Positions 19,516 to 29,161 of a stretch of DNA of 64,000 nucleotides are shown here, one piece after another. The stretch's first letter is position 1. Every line of letters starts with the position of its first letter. The DNA is from Curtobacterium flaccumfaciens. Lineage in GTDB: Bacteria; Actinomycetota; Actinomycetes; Actinomycetales; Microbacteriaceae. The notes beneath the pieces are model-generated. The model made no database searches. It was not told the origin of the DNA and worked only from the letters and a program-made list of their open reading frames with translations. The stretch spans positions 2,790,001 to 2,854,000 of the forward strand of contig CP121450.1 in NCBI GenBank assembly GCA_029689965.1, read 5' to 3'. A program made the position numbers and the translations under genes.

Positions 19516-20367
19516 ATGACCGCCCCCACGGACCGAACCGGCCCCACGGACCGAACCGGCCCCACGGACCGAACCGCAGCCTCCGGGCTCGAGGTGCGCG
19601 GCCTGACGGTCCGCATCGACCGCCGGACGATCCTCGACGACGTGACGTTCACCGTGCCTCCAGGCCGTCGCGTCGGCGTGATCGGCGCCTCCGGATCCGG
19701 GAAGTCCATGACCTCGCTCGCCCTGATGGGGTTGGAGCCGACCGGCGCCGACGTGACCGGCAGCATCCGGCTCGACGGCACCGAACTCGTCGGCCTGCCC
19801 GACCGCGAGCGCGCCCGGCACCGGGGCTCGGGCATCGCCATGGTCTTCCAGGAGCCGGGCACCGCCCTCGACCCGCTCCGTCGCGTCGGCGCCCAGATCG
19901 CCGAACCGCTGCGCCTGCACCGCGGCCTCGATCGACGTGGTGCGACCGCGGCCGCCGTCGACCTCGCGGTGTCCGTCGGCCTGCCCGACCCGGAGTCGCT
20001 GCTCCGGCAGTACCCGCACCAGCTGTCCGGCGGGCAGCGACAGCGGATCTGCATCGCGATGGCGCTGGCGGGCGAGCCGTCGTACGTCGTGGCGGACGAG
20101 CCGACGACCGCGCTCGACGTCACCACCGAGGCGCGCATCCTCGAGCTGTTCGAGCGGATGACCGCCGGAATGGTGTTCGTCACGCACGACCTGGCGGTGC
20201 TCGCTCGGATCGCCGACACCGCGGTGGTGCTCGACGCCGGGCGGGTCGTCGAACAGGGGCCGGTCGCGGGGTTGCTCGCCGCGCCGCAGCACCCGGCCAC
20301 CGCCGCGCTCGTCGACGCCGCCCGAGCCACCGCGCGCCGCGTCCGTCCGTCCGGAGGGACCGCATGA
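19516..20367 (+). CDS. Oligopeptide ABC transporter ATPase (DppD-like)
   Basis: 283 aa, intact. Walker A GASGSGKSM, signature LSGGQRQR, Walker B YVVADEPTTALD, switch THDLAVLA. The N-terminus carries a sixfold-residue repeat GPTDRT (two and a half copies) encoded by an 18-bp tandem DNA repeat, unusual for this family. It overlaps the second ATPase gene by 4 bp (ATGA). Confidence 0.93.
   Translation: MTAPTDRTGPTDRTGPTDRTAASGLEVRGLTVRIDRRTILDDVTFTVPPGRRVGVIGASGSGKSMTSLALMGLEPTGADVTGSIRLDGTELVGLPDRERARHRGSGIAMVFQEPGTALDPLRRVGAQIAEPLRLHRGLDRRGATAAAVDLAVSVGLPDPESLLRQYPHQLSGGQRQRICIAMALAGEPSYVVADEPTTALDVTTEARILELFERMTAGMVFVTHDLAVLARIADTAVVLDAGRVVEQGPVAGLLAAPQHPATAALVDAARATARRVRPSGGTA
19522..19575. 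repeat. 18-bp tandem repeat at the 5' end of the DppD-like gene
   Basis: Nearly three copies of CCCACGGACCGAACCGGC in frame, encoding TDRTGP units. The identical copies suggest recent slippage. Confidence 0.7.
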
Positions 20368-21155
20368 CCGCCGTCCTCGACGCAGCCGGGCTGCACCGCA
20401 CCTACCGGCTCCCCCGCCGCGGGCCGTTCGAGCCCGGCCCGGTGCGCACCGCCGTCGACGGCGTCGATCTGTCGGTCGCGCTCGGCGCGCGCCTCGGGAT
20501 CGTCGGCGAGTCCGGGTCCGGCAAGTCCACCCTGGTGCGGCTGCTGGCCGGCCTGGAGGCGCCTTCCGCCGGCGTCGTGACCGCCTCCGGTCGTCCGGTG
20601 GTCGCGTCCGGGTCCTCGGCCGGGATGCGCTGGTTCCGTCGCGAGACCGGGGTGGTGTTCCAGGACCCGTACGCCTCGCTCGACCCGCGGATGCGCGTCG
20701 GTTCGATCGTCGCCGAGCCGCTCCGGGCGCTCCGGATCGGGGACTCGGCGGCGGCGCGTGCGTCGCTCGTGCGGGACGTGCTGGAACGGGTCGACCTGCC
20801 GGCCGACGCCGTCGACCGGTACCCGCACGAGTTCTCCGGCGGCCAACGCCAGCGCATCGCGATCGCCCGGGCGGTCGTGCACACGCCGCGGATCCTGTTC
20901 GGCGACGAGCCGATGAGCGCCCTCGACGTGGTCGTTCGCGCCCGCGTGATCGACCTCCTCCGATCGCTCGCCGACGATCTCGGGCTGACGCTCGTGCTCG
21001 TCTCGCACGACATCGGCGTCGTGCAGCGGCTGTGCGACACCGTGGCGGTCATGGCGGCGGGGCGGATCGTCGAGCACGGCCCGGTGTCCCTGCTCGAGGC
21101 GCCGCAACACCCGGTGACGCGGGCCCTGGTGGAGGCGGCGCCGACGCTGCCGTAG
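20364..21155 (+). CDS. Oligopeptide ABC transporter ATPase (DppF-like)
   Basis: 263 aa, intact. Walker A GESGSGKSTL, signature FSGGQRQR, Walker B ILFGDEPMSALD, switch SHDIGVV. Opens with YRLPRRGPFEPGPVRTAVDGV as the second ATPase of dipeptide systems does. It ends the five-gene operon; a member of the TCGTACGA repeat family lies 45 bp beyond. Confidence 0.93.
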   Translation: MTAVLDAAGLHRTYRLPRRGPFEPGPVRTAVDGVDLSVALGARLGIVGESGSGKSTLVRLLAGLEAPSAGVVTASGRPVVASGSSAGMRWFRRETGVVFQDPYASLDPRMRVGSIVAEPLRALRIGDSAAARASLVRDVLERVDLPADAVDRYPHEFSGGQRQRIAIARAVVHTPRILFGDEPMSALDVVVRARVIDLLRSLADDLGLTLVLVSHDIGVVQRLCDTVAVMAAGRIVEHGPVSLLEAPQHPVTRALVEAAPTLP

Positions 21156-21198
21156 CGGGGGGCGGGGCGCGGGCGCGGTCCGCCGGTTCCGACCCGGA

Positions 21199-21236
21199 TC
21201 GACATGTCCGATGTCGTACGACGTCGGAGTTGTCGC
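21199..21236. repeat. TCGTACGA palindrome family, single copy A
   Basis: Imperfect palindrome centred at 21217/21218. The arms CGACA..TCCGA.GTCGT pair at about 15 of 18 positions. The same core and flanks occur in pairs at 31830-31944 and 61568-61684. It lies in the 203-bp space between the peptide importer and the DUF4832 gene. Confidence 0.65.
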
Positions 21237-21358
21237 ACTGCCTCGACACCATGCACCCCCGTGTGCGAGTCCTGTTCGACTGAGCGGGAGTCCTTGCCCC
21301 TGTGCGGGACCCTCGGGAGCATCGACGTGCATCGATCGCTTCTCGAAGGGGAGAACGC

Positions 21359-22945
21359 ATGAGCACGTCGAACGACATCACCAGGCGGACGGCACTCGGA
21401 CTCGGGGTCGTCGCGACCGCATCCGCCGCGAGCGGACTGCTCGGCACGTCGCCGGCCTCCGCGCACAGCGCCGGCCACCCGGTCGCGGGTCCGGGTCGCG
21501 GCCACGGCAACCCGCACCTCGCCGCGGCCGTCAGCAAGGAGTTCCCGGCCGACACGACCACACTCCTGAAGAACCCGCTCAACGGCTGGGCGCTCTACGG
21601 CTCGTCGGCCCCGGCGGCGGACTTCTGGACCCAGTACGACGACGTCCCGATGCCCGACGGCACCACGATCACCGTGTCGGACTACGCCTCGGTGATGTAC
21701 ATGCGGGTTTCGTGGACGATCCTCGAGCCCTCCGAGGGCGTCTACGGCTGGGACACGAACGCGGCCTTCGCCGGCATCCTCGCCGAGGCCCGCCGCCGCG
21801 GACTCCGCCTGGCCTTCCGCGTCGTGGTGGACAGTCGTGACAAGGCGTCGAACTTCACACCCGACTGGGTGCGGGCAGCCGGTGCCGCCGGCTACGAGAC
21901 GCAGACCGGCAGCAAGACCGTGTGGTCGCCGTACCCGGACGACCCGGTGTTCCAGGCGAAGTACGCCGCGTTCGTCGCCGCCTTCGCCGCGGAGTACGAC
22001 GACGCCGCCACCACCGACTTCATCGACGGGTACGGCCTCGGCAAATGGGGCGAGGGCCACTCGATGATCTACCGCGATGCCGCGAACCGTGAGCCGGTGT
22101 TCGACTGGATCATCGACCTGTACCAGGAGCACTTCACGAAGGTGCCCCTCGCGCTGAACTACCACCGGATGATCGGCGCCGGGAAGGACTGGGGCAGCCC
22201 GGACCCGGACAGCGAGCGGATGCTCGACGGCGCGTACGAGAAGGGCTACGTCCTCCGCCACGACGCCTTCGGGATGACCACGTACTACTCCGACTGGGAG
22301 AAGTCGATGGCCGCGAAGTGGCGGTACAAGCGGCCGATCATCATGGAGGGCGGCTGGGTCACCGCCCAGCACGACGTCACGCAGGACCCTCGCGGCTACG
22401 TGACGGTCGCCGACGTCCGACAGGGCGAGTTCGACGACTCCGCCGAGGCCCACGTGAACATGATGGACCTCCGCAACGGCGAGACGCTCTCGTGGTTCGC
22501 CGCCGAGACGTACCCGCTCACGCAGCGGTTCGACGCCGAGGGCGGCTACCGCATCTACCCGTCGAAGGTCGTCGCTCCCGGTGCGGTGGCCGCCGGTGCG
22601 ACCGTCGAGGTCACGCACGAGTGGACCAACATCGGCTGGGGCTACCTGCCCGACAACATCCCGGTCTGGCAGGGCAAGTACAAGGCCGCACTCGCGCTGC
22701 TCCGGGCGGACGGGACGGTCGTGAAGACCTTCGTTGACACGGCGTCCGACCCCTCGAAGTGGCTGAAGGGCACGCCGACCTCGTACGTGTTCCAGCCGTC
22801 GCTGTCCGGCGTGGCGAAGGGCGCCTACCGCTGGGGCATCGCGATCGTGGACACCACGGCGGGCAACGCCCCCGGCATCCAGCTCGCCGCGAAAGGCACG
22901 AAGCAGAACGGCTGGCTCGTCGTCGGCGACGTCACGGTCGCCTGA
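21359..22945 (+). CDS. Secreted DUF4832-type glycoside hydrolase
   Basis: 528 aa, intact. ATG at 21359 behind GAAGGGGAG. The N-terminus has a Tat signal (TRRTALGLGVV...ASA). The body opens LLKNPLNGWALYG, then a TIM-barrel-like part with VSWTILEPSEGVYGWD and GYGLGKWGEGHS, and ends in a beta-sandwich with HEWTNIGWGYLP, typical of the DUF4874/DUF4832 beta-galactosidase-like proteins. It probably trims a plant or microbial polysaccharide outside the cell for the locus that follows. Substrate unknown. Confidence 0.8.
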   Translation: MSTSNDITRRTALGLGVVATASAASGLLGTSPASAHSAGHPVAGPGRGHGNPHLAAAVSKEFPADTTTLLKNPLNGWALYGSSAPAADFWTQYDDVPMPDGTTITVSDYASVMYMRVSWTILEPSEGVYGWDTNAAFAGILAEARRRGLRLAFRVVVDSRDKASNFTPDWVRAAGAAGYETQTGSKTVWSPYPDDPVFQAKYAAFVAAFAAEYDDAATTDFIDGYGLGKWGEGHSMIYRDAANREPVFDWIIDLYQEHFTKVPLALNYHRMIGAGKDWGSPDPDSERMLDGAYEKGYVLRHDAFGMTTYYSDWEKSMAAKWRYKRPIIMEGGWVTAQHDVTQDPRGYVTVADVRQGEFDDSAEAHVNMMDLRNGETLSWFAAETYPLTQRFDAEGGYRIYPSKVVAPGAVAAGATVEVTHEWTNIGWGYLPDNIPVWQGKYKAALALLRADGTVVKTFVDTASDPSKWLKGTPTSYVFQPSLSGVAKGAYRWGIAIVDTTAGNAPGIQLAAKGTKQNGWLVVGDVTVA

Positions 22946-22952
22946 CCCGACC

Positions 22953-22999
22953 GCCTGGAGGCTCGGGCCGGTCCCGGGACCGGCCCCGCGCCTCCAGGC
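22953..22999. repeat. GGAGGC-family hairpin repeat, copy 2
   Basis: GCCTGGAGGC...GCCTCCAGGC palindrome, 47 nt, with an inner GGGCCGGTCCC/GGGACCGGCCC stem, starting 7 nt after the DUF4832 stop. Likely works as its terminator. Confidence 0.65.
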
Positions 23000-23018
23000 A
23001 GTCACCTGGCCCGCTCTC

Positions 23019-23171
23019 GCGAGCGGGCGAAACACGTCCCCATCGCATGCCGACAGGCGCACACATCGCCCGCTCGCCGGACCGGGCCCCGGCATAAACG
23101 GGAGGAGCGGGCGCGAGCGGGCGAAATACCTCCCGATCGCATGCCGAACGGCGCACATTTCGCCCGTTCGC
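23019..23171. repeat. Two tandem copies of a GCGAGCGGGCG palindrome
   Basis: Copies at 23019-23077 and 23113-23171, 94 bp apart. Each is an imperfect palindrome with outer arms GCGAGCGGGCGAAA / TTTCGCCCGTTCGC and a shared centre ATCGCATGCCGA. The two copies are about 85 percent alike. They fill the 264-bp space between two convergent units. Confidence 0.65.
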
Positions 23172-23209
23172 GAGTGGGACGGGACGCACGCGGCGGGCGC
23201 GGCGCCGCG

Positions 23210-23877
23210 TCAGGCGGCGGTGCCCGCCAGGAAGCGGAGCGCCTGCCGAGGAGCCGGCGGTGCGACGCCGACTCGAACGACGCCGCGGCGTGGCCGAGCC
23301 CGCTGTACACCGTCATGCCGCCGCCCGGGCGCTCGTGCACCCAGACGAGCGGATGTGCGCGGCCCTCGTGGGCGTGGTCGACGAGCACACGGACGTCTGG
23401 CGACACGCGCTGGTACGAGTAGCGCTCGTCGTCGAGGGCGAAGTCCTGCAGGCCGGCGGTCACCGGGTGCCCCGCGTCCACCACGCGGACGGTGCACGGT
23501 CCGGACGGCGGGTGCATCGTCATGCCCCGCACCCAGACGCCCCCGAGTGCGCGTTCCCAGTCCGGATCGCCGGCGAAGGAGGTCGACGACACGTGCAGTG
23601 CGAGCATCGGGACGGTGCTGTGCAGGAGCCGCCGGAACCCGGCGTCCGCTCCGGGCAGGGGCACCGGCTGGTCGTCCCGCGGCAGCCCGAGGTTCCACAC
23701 CACCAGATCCGGCAGCGGCCCGCTCGCGAACCGCTCGAGCGCCTGGTCGACGTCGTGCACGGGCGTGAGCGGGACGCCGACGTCGGCGGCCGTGTCGACG
23801 AGCGCGCGGTTCGTGTCGGCGAACGGGTGCCACGGGTCCGTCCACCGTCCGGTGCCGCCGAGCAGGAGTGCGCTCAC
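23210..23877 (-). CDS. ThuA-like protein, frame broken at the end
   Basis: About 222 aa of the trehalose-utilisation (ThuA) / class I glutamine amidotransferase-like fold. GTG start at 23877 overlaps the stop of the heparinase gene (GTGA). Marks: SALLLGGTGRWTDPWHPF, LPDLVVWNLG, ALHVSSTSFAGD, GAVWVRGMTMHP-like block and YSYQRVSPDVRVL. A shift near 23247 hides the true end QALRFLAGTAA. Such proteins often sit in sugar-use operons, possibly acting on keto-sugars. Confidence 0.78.
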
Positions 23878-25744
23878 GCGGCTCCCCTGGTGATGCGGAC
23901 CGTGTGCGATCCGGACCGGGCGGCGGTCCGCTCGACGAGTCGGATGCGGTGGAGTGCGGGGCCCCACGCGGCGCGGAGCTTCTCGTCGTCGAGGTCCCGG
24001 CGTTCGACCACCACCTCGAAGCGCTCGGCGTCGTAGGAGATGCGGGCGGGTCCGACGGCGAGCCCTCCGTCGACGGGCAGGGCGTCGTGCAGGGTCATGA
24101 GGACGAGTGTCATCGTGCCCGGCTCGGCGAACGCCCAGTCGTCGTGGAGTTCGACGGTCTCGGCGCTGCGGTGGAGCACGGCGGTGCGGCCGGCGCGGAC
24201 GAGACCGGCGGCCACGGGGTACGCGTGGGTCAGGTCCGCCGCCAGGCTCGCAGGGTCCCCGTCGTCGGTGAACGTGGTGCCGGTGGCTCGGTACTCGGCA
24301 CCCTCGTGCTGTTCGACGCCGTTCGGCCAGGGGACGCTGTGCCAGCTCGACCGCATCGTCCAGATGCCGTACCGGTGCTCCGGCATGAAGGTCTCGCGGT
24401 GGTAGACGCCGACGCCGGCGTCCACGACCACGGGTTCGCCGTCGAGGCAGACGATCACGGACCCGACGTCGTTGTGGTTGTGGCTGACGTCGTTGTGGCC
24501 GCCCTTCGCCGACAGGAAGAGCGTCTCGGAGCGGGCGACGGCGACCTCCGTGCCGGGCAGGTACAGCGAACGGGGCATCCCCGCGGCGGCCGGCCCGTCG
24601 TCCTGCCACCCCGGAGCTCGGAGCTCCGCGAGGGTGCGGAGGAACAGCGGCGCGAGCTGCCCGTCGAAGCGCAGCGGGTGCTGCCGCGCCATCCAGCGGG
24701 CGTGGGCCACGACCTCGTCGTCGTCCACGGTCTCACCGAAGCGCGCGAGCAGGTACCAGTTGGCGTTCTCGGGCAGGACCGGCGACCCGTCGGAGTAGTT
24801 GACCTGGCGTCGGCCGTCGATCTGCATGCTCATCGGGAAGCGCGCCATCGCCGCGACGGGCGGCACGACGAAGCCGTCGCAGGCGCCGCCGGTGAGGGTG
24901 CGGAGCAGGTCGAGTCCCTCGAAGAGCGTGGCTCCGGCCCACCACCAGTAGGTCGCGCCCTCGTCGCAGCTGCCGTCGGACTCGTAGCCGTCCCGGAAGC
25001 GGTCCAGGATCACGAGGGCCCGTTCGACGGTCGCGGCGAGCCGGTCAGCGTCGGGTTCGACGACCGCGGCGCAGACCAGGACGTTCGACACGATCCAGGG
25101 TGCCCAGTTGTTCGGTGGCGCGTCGACCCCGTGCCAGAAGTACTCCTCCTGTTCCCAGGGGTCGAGCACACGGCGTCGGATCTCGTGGTGGACGCGGGCG
25201 CGGATGCCGGGGAAGTCCTGCTCGAGGCGTTCCCCGGCGACCGTGTCGATGGCCGCGAGCATCCCGCCGAGTGACGCGTCGTTGAGGTCGAGGACGTCCC
25301 GTCCGGGGATCGGCAGGAACGGTCGTGAGCCGTCCTCCGGGAGGGCGTAGTGCGACGGCAGGCACCAGGCACTGAGTTCGCACAGCTGCCAGACGGCGTC
25401 GCCCAGCGTCGCCACCCAGGTCTGGTCGTCGGTGACGCCGAGGGCGAGGGTCGCGGTGGCCGCGCACTCCATGAGGTTGCGGAGCGACCGCTCGTACGGT
25501 CGGCGGTCGCCGTCACGGCTGTAGGTGGCCCACCGGGCGAGCGTCGGGTACTCGACCGCGCCGTGTCGCGACGCGCCGCGGCGGTCGTGAGCAGCGCCTC
25601 CCGGTCCGCCTCGGCGGTCCCCTCCCACACGACGCGGTCGGTGACGGGAGGCGCGGCTCGCCACGTGCGCGGACGGAGCGCCCGCCGCGCGGCGGGTCCG
25701 AACGTCGCGGAGAGGGTGGTCGGGACGTCGACGGTGACGGTCAT
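23874..25744 (-). CDS. Heparinase II/III family protein, frame broken
   Basis: About 623 aa. ATG at 25744 gives MTVTVDVPTTLSATFG. An alpha/alpha toroid N-terminal half (WVATLGDAVWQLCELSAWCLPSHY) is followed by the heparinase II/III beta-sandwich signature KGGHNDVSHNHNDVGSVIV. A shift near 25560 separates TAAARRD from GAVEYPTLARWATYS. It lacks a signal peptide, so it would act in the cytoplasm on imported oligosaccharides, as lyase or hydrolase. Coupled to the ThuA-like gene. Confidence 0.85.
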
Positions 25745-25759
25745 GACGGGACGGCTTCC

Positions 25760-26830
25760 TCATGCTTGGACGGCGAAGCCGTCGGGGACGATGGGGTCGG
25801 TGAACGCACCGGTGGCGGCGAACGCGATCGTCTCGCGGACGGCGTTGCCGGCGAGGCGTCGGAGCTCGTTGCCGAGCGAGCCGGCGATGTGCGGGGTGAT
25901 GAAGGTGTTCGGCGTGGAGCGGAGCCGGGCGCCGACGGGCAGGTGCTCGGGTTCGGTGACGTCCAGGACGGCAGCCAGGTCTCCGCGGTCGAGGCGGTCG
26001 GCGAGGGCGTCCTGGTCGACGATGCCGCCCCGAGCGGTGTTGACGAGCGTCGTCCCCGGACGCATCCGTGCGATGACGGACCGGCCGATCATGCCGCGGG
26101 TCGACGGCAGGAGCGGTGCGTGCAGGGTGATCACGTCGCTCCGGCCGGCGAGGGTCTCGAGGTCGACCGTCGTGACGCCGAGCCCGCGGGCGTCCTCGTC
26201 GTCGAGGAACGGGTCGCTGACGAGCACGCGGACGTCGTAGTCGCGCAGGCGTTCGATGACCGCGCGGCCCACGCGGGACGCTCCGACGACCCCGACCGTG
26301 ATGCCGTGCATGCCGATGACCGGCCAGGAACCCTCGACGTCGACCGGGCCACCGTCGGGGTCGGCGGCGATCGCGGCAGCGGTGGCGAAGGCCCGCTTCG
26401 CGGCGAGGACGATCATCGCCACGGCGAACTCGGCGACGGGGACGGCGTTCGCGGCGGCCGAGGAGGTGACGGCCAGGGCCCGGTCCCACACGTCGTCGTC
26501 CACCACCGGCTTCACGGACCCCGCGGAGTGTGCGATCGCGCGGAGCCTCGGCATCCGGTCGAGCAGCGCGCTGTCGAGCACGGGACTCCCCCAGCCCGTG
26601 ATGATCACCTCGACGTCGGCCAGGAGCGCGGCGTCGCACGGGTCGTCGGGGTCGAGCGGCCGGTCGGCGACGAGTCGCACGGCCGGCGAGGAGTGCAGGG
26701 CCGCGAGGTCCCCCGTGTCGAACACCCGCGTGAAGGTCGCGTCGGGCAGCACGAAGGCCACGGGGACCTGGGTGCGCCCGCCCGGCGGCGGGACGGCGGT
26801 GGCGGGCGGTGTGACGGGGCGTGACGTCAT
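25760..26830 (-). CDS. D-isomer 2-hydroxyacid dehydrogenase
   Basis: 356 aa, intact; ATG at 26830 preceded by GGAGAGGAG. NAD fold GITVGVVGASRVGRAV (the usual GxGxxG reads GASRVG), catalytic Arg in LVNTARGGIVD, Glu in VTEPEHLP and His in ITPHIAGS. Fits the family of sugar-acid or phosphoglycerate dehydrogenases. It lies between the regulator and the heparinase gene, 15 bp upstream of the latter, so it belongs to the saccharide locus. Confidence 0.88.
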   Translation of the reverse strand: MTSRPVTPPATAVPPPGGRTQVPVAFVLPDATFTRVFDTGDLAALHSSPAVRLVADRPLDPDDPCDAALLADVEVIITGWGSPVLDSALLDRMPRLRAIAHSAGSVKPVVDDDVWDRALAVTSSAAANAVPVAEFAVAMIVLAAKRAFATAAAIAADPDGGPVDVEGSWPVIGMHGITVGVVGASRVGRAVIERLRDYDVRVLVSDPFLDDEDARGLGVTTVDLETLAGRSDVITLHAPLLPSTRGMIGRSVIARMRPGTTLVNTARGGIVDQDALADRLDRGDLAAVLDVTEPEHLPVGARLRSTPNTFITPHIAGSLGNELRRLAGNAVRETIAFAATGAFTDPIVPDGFAVQA

Positions 26831-26914
26831 CGTCGGACGGCTCCTCTCCGGAGTGCAGCGGTCCCCATGCCAGCGCGCGCGGATGTTCGGAGTCAAGCCG
26901 ACGTCGTCAAACGA

Positions 26915-28047
26915 TCACGAATCGAACACCGTCGGCCGGGCGGTCGATCCGCGGACGCTCAGCGTGGGTGCGAGCGTCATGTGCCGGCGGGCGAACCCGG
27001 TCTGCGCCGTGGCCGAGATCCGCTCGAAGCACATGGTCGCGGCGAACCGGCCGACGTCGTTCTTCGGCGGAGCCACGGCGGTCAGCGGGACGTCGGCGAG
27101 CGCCGCGACCTCGTCGTCGTAGGCCACGACGGACAGGTCGTCGGGGATCGAGAGTCCCATCTCAGTGACGGTCTCGACGAACTCGACGGCGTAGTGGTCC
27201 GAGTGGACGAACACCGCGGTGGTGCCGGTGTCCAGGCAGCGCCGGATGTACGCGGCCGTGGCCTCGCCCACGCCGACGGACTCGTCGATGACCTCGACGG
27301 GGCGTCCGGGTCGAGGCCGAGCTGCCGGACGGTCCGTTCGTACCCGGTGCGGAGTTGCGGGGTGGTCGGGGTGTCGAAGACGGCCATGCCGATCCTGCGG
27401 TGTCCGAACGTCGCGAGGTGCCGGATGGCGAGCGCCGCGCCGGACTCGTGGTCGCTGCGGACGGATTCGAGGTCGGCGCCGACTGGCGCTTCGGACACGG
27501 AGCGCTCGACGACGACGACGGGCATGGGCGCCTGGTCGAGGAGTTCGAGGGTGTCGAACGCGTCGGCGACGGTGGTCGTGACGAGGAGTCCGTCGACGCC
27601 GGCCGCGATGAGTCGCTCCACCTGCTGCCGCTCGCGTGCCGGGTCGTACCGGGAGACGCCGAGGACCACGCGTCCGCCGAGGGCCTCTGTCCGTTCGGCG
27701 ACGCCCGCGACGATCTTGGGGAAGTAGTACCCGGGGTCGGGGACGACGAGTCCGATGGTGAACAGTGCACCGCCGCCGTCGGTGTTCCCGGGGGCGTCCA
27801 TCCCCGGGGGTCCGGGGCGGGACGGGCGTGGTGCGGGGCGGTGCGGTGCGCCGGCGGTGGGCAGTGTCTCCACCGACACCGCGCCACCGTGCACGCGGCG
27901 GACGAGCCCGCGTTCCGCGAGCTCGGCGAGGTCTCGTCGCACGGTCATCGCGGAGATGCCCTCGCGCTCGGCGAAGTCCGAGGCGGACAGGCTGCCGTGG
28001 ACGCGGAGTTCGGCGAGGATGCGCTCCTGGCGTCTGGTCGGGTGCAT
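26915..28047 (-). CDS. Transcription regulator with DeoR-type HTH and LacI-type sensor, frame broken
   Basis: About 377 aa. N-terminal winged helix RQERILAELRVHGSLSASDFAE...MTVRRDLAELAERGLVRRVHGGA is of the DeoR type; from about residue 95 the protein is a periplasmic-binding-like sensor (FTIGLVVPDPGYYFPKIVAGV, FGHRRIGMAVFD, AVFVHSDHYAVEF) as in LacI/GalR. A shift near 27300 breaks it. ATG at 28047 is preferred over 28059 because GGGAG lies five nt before it. It is divergent from the ABC importer and presumably controls both arms of the locus in response to a sugar. Confidence 0.85.
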
Positions 28048-28179
28048 CGTCGCTCCCATGTTCGTTTCGTGTGCGGGTGAATACGCCCGCTTGACCGTCA
28101 TCATACGGACGTCACAGGATGACGAAACCGCAGCCCCGTCGAGGCTGCGCGACCCCAGCCACGTGAGCAAAGGAGCCAC
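28048..28179. promoter_or_regulatory. Divergent control region of the saccharide locus
   Basis: A -35-like TTGACC (28091-28096) and a -10-like CAGGAT (28115-28120) point to the importer. Candidate operators: an 18-bp near-palindrome GCGGGTGAATACGCCCGC (28073-28090) just before the -35, a 27-bp element with arms GTCATC/GATGAC (28097-28123), and GTTTCGT/ACGAAAC arms at 28063 and 28122. Any could bind the DeoR/LacI hybrid. Confidence 0.45.
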
Positions 28180-29161
28180 ATGAGCGCGACGCTGGTCGAC
28201 CCGACCACCCGGGCGAGGACGGAGCCGTCCGAGGACCCCCGGTGGCGCGGAGGGTGTCGTTCCGCGCGAGGCTGCGACGCGACTACCCGCTGCTCCTCAT
28301 GGTGGCGCCCGCGGTGGTCCTGTTGCTGCTGTTCGTCTACGTGCCGTTGATCGGCAACGTGATCGCGTTCATGGACTACCAGCCGTACATCCCGATCGCG
28401 CAGAGCCCGTGGGTCGGGTTCCAGAACTTCCAGGTGATGTTCGCCGACGCCGACTTCTGGCGCGCGACCGTGAACACCCTCGAGATCACGTTCATCCAGC
28501 TGGTGCCGTTCTTCCCGGTGCCGATCGCCCTCGCGCTCCTCATCCACTCGCTGGTGTGGCCGTGGCTCCGGGCGACCGTGCAGTCGGTGTTGTACCTCCC
28601 CACTTCCTGTCCTGGGTGATCGTCGTCGGGTTCTTCCAGCAGTCCCTCGGGTCGGGTGGCGTGGTCAACCACGTGCTCCGGCAGTTGGACATGGGGACCC
28701 TGTCGGTGATGAGCGACCCGTCGACGTTCAAGTTGCTGCTGACGAGCCAGGTGATCTGGAAGGACGCGGGCTGGGGGACGATCATCTTCCTGGCCGCCCT
28801 CGCCGCGATCGACGACAACCTGTACGAGGCGGCGGCGATCGACGGATCGGGTGCCTGGAGCCGGTTCTGGCACGTGACGCTGCCGGGCATCCGCCCGATC
28901 ATCGTGCTGCTGCTGATCCTCCGGCTCGGCGAGGCCCTGTCCGTCGGCTTCGAGCAGATCATCCTGCAACGCAACGCCGTCGGGGCGAACGCGGCCGAGG
29001 TCCTCGACACGTACGTCTACTACCACGGCGTCATCGACGGGAACTGGTCCACGGGCATCGCCGTCGGCCTGGTGAAGGGCGTCGTCGGCTTCGTCCTGAT
29101 CATGGCGGCGAACAAGGCCGCCCACATGCTCGGCGAGCAGGGAGTGTATTCGCGATCATGA
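28180..29161 (+). CDS. Carbohydrate ABC transporter permease (LplB-like), frame broken
   Basis: About 327 aa inner-membrane permease of the LplB/YteP group that imports oligosaccharides such as aldouronates. ATG at 28180 behind AGGAG. After MSATLVDPTT a missing C near 28238 hides PPVARRVSFRARLRRDYPLL; a second missing C near 28603 restores YLPHFLSWVIV. EAA loop: LYEAAAIDGSGAWSRFWHVTLPGI. The stop overlaps the next ATG (ATGA). Confidence 0.92.

Noticed and set aside
20402-23158. A 918-residue minus-strand open frame
   Set aside because: It is antisense to intact ABC ATPase and DUF4832 genes and has no domain; typical of GC-rich DNA.
23019-23171. CRISPR array
   Set aside because: Only two palindromic copies, 94 bp apart, without spacers of equal length or cas genes.
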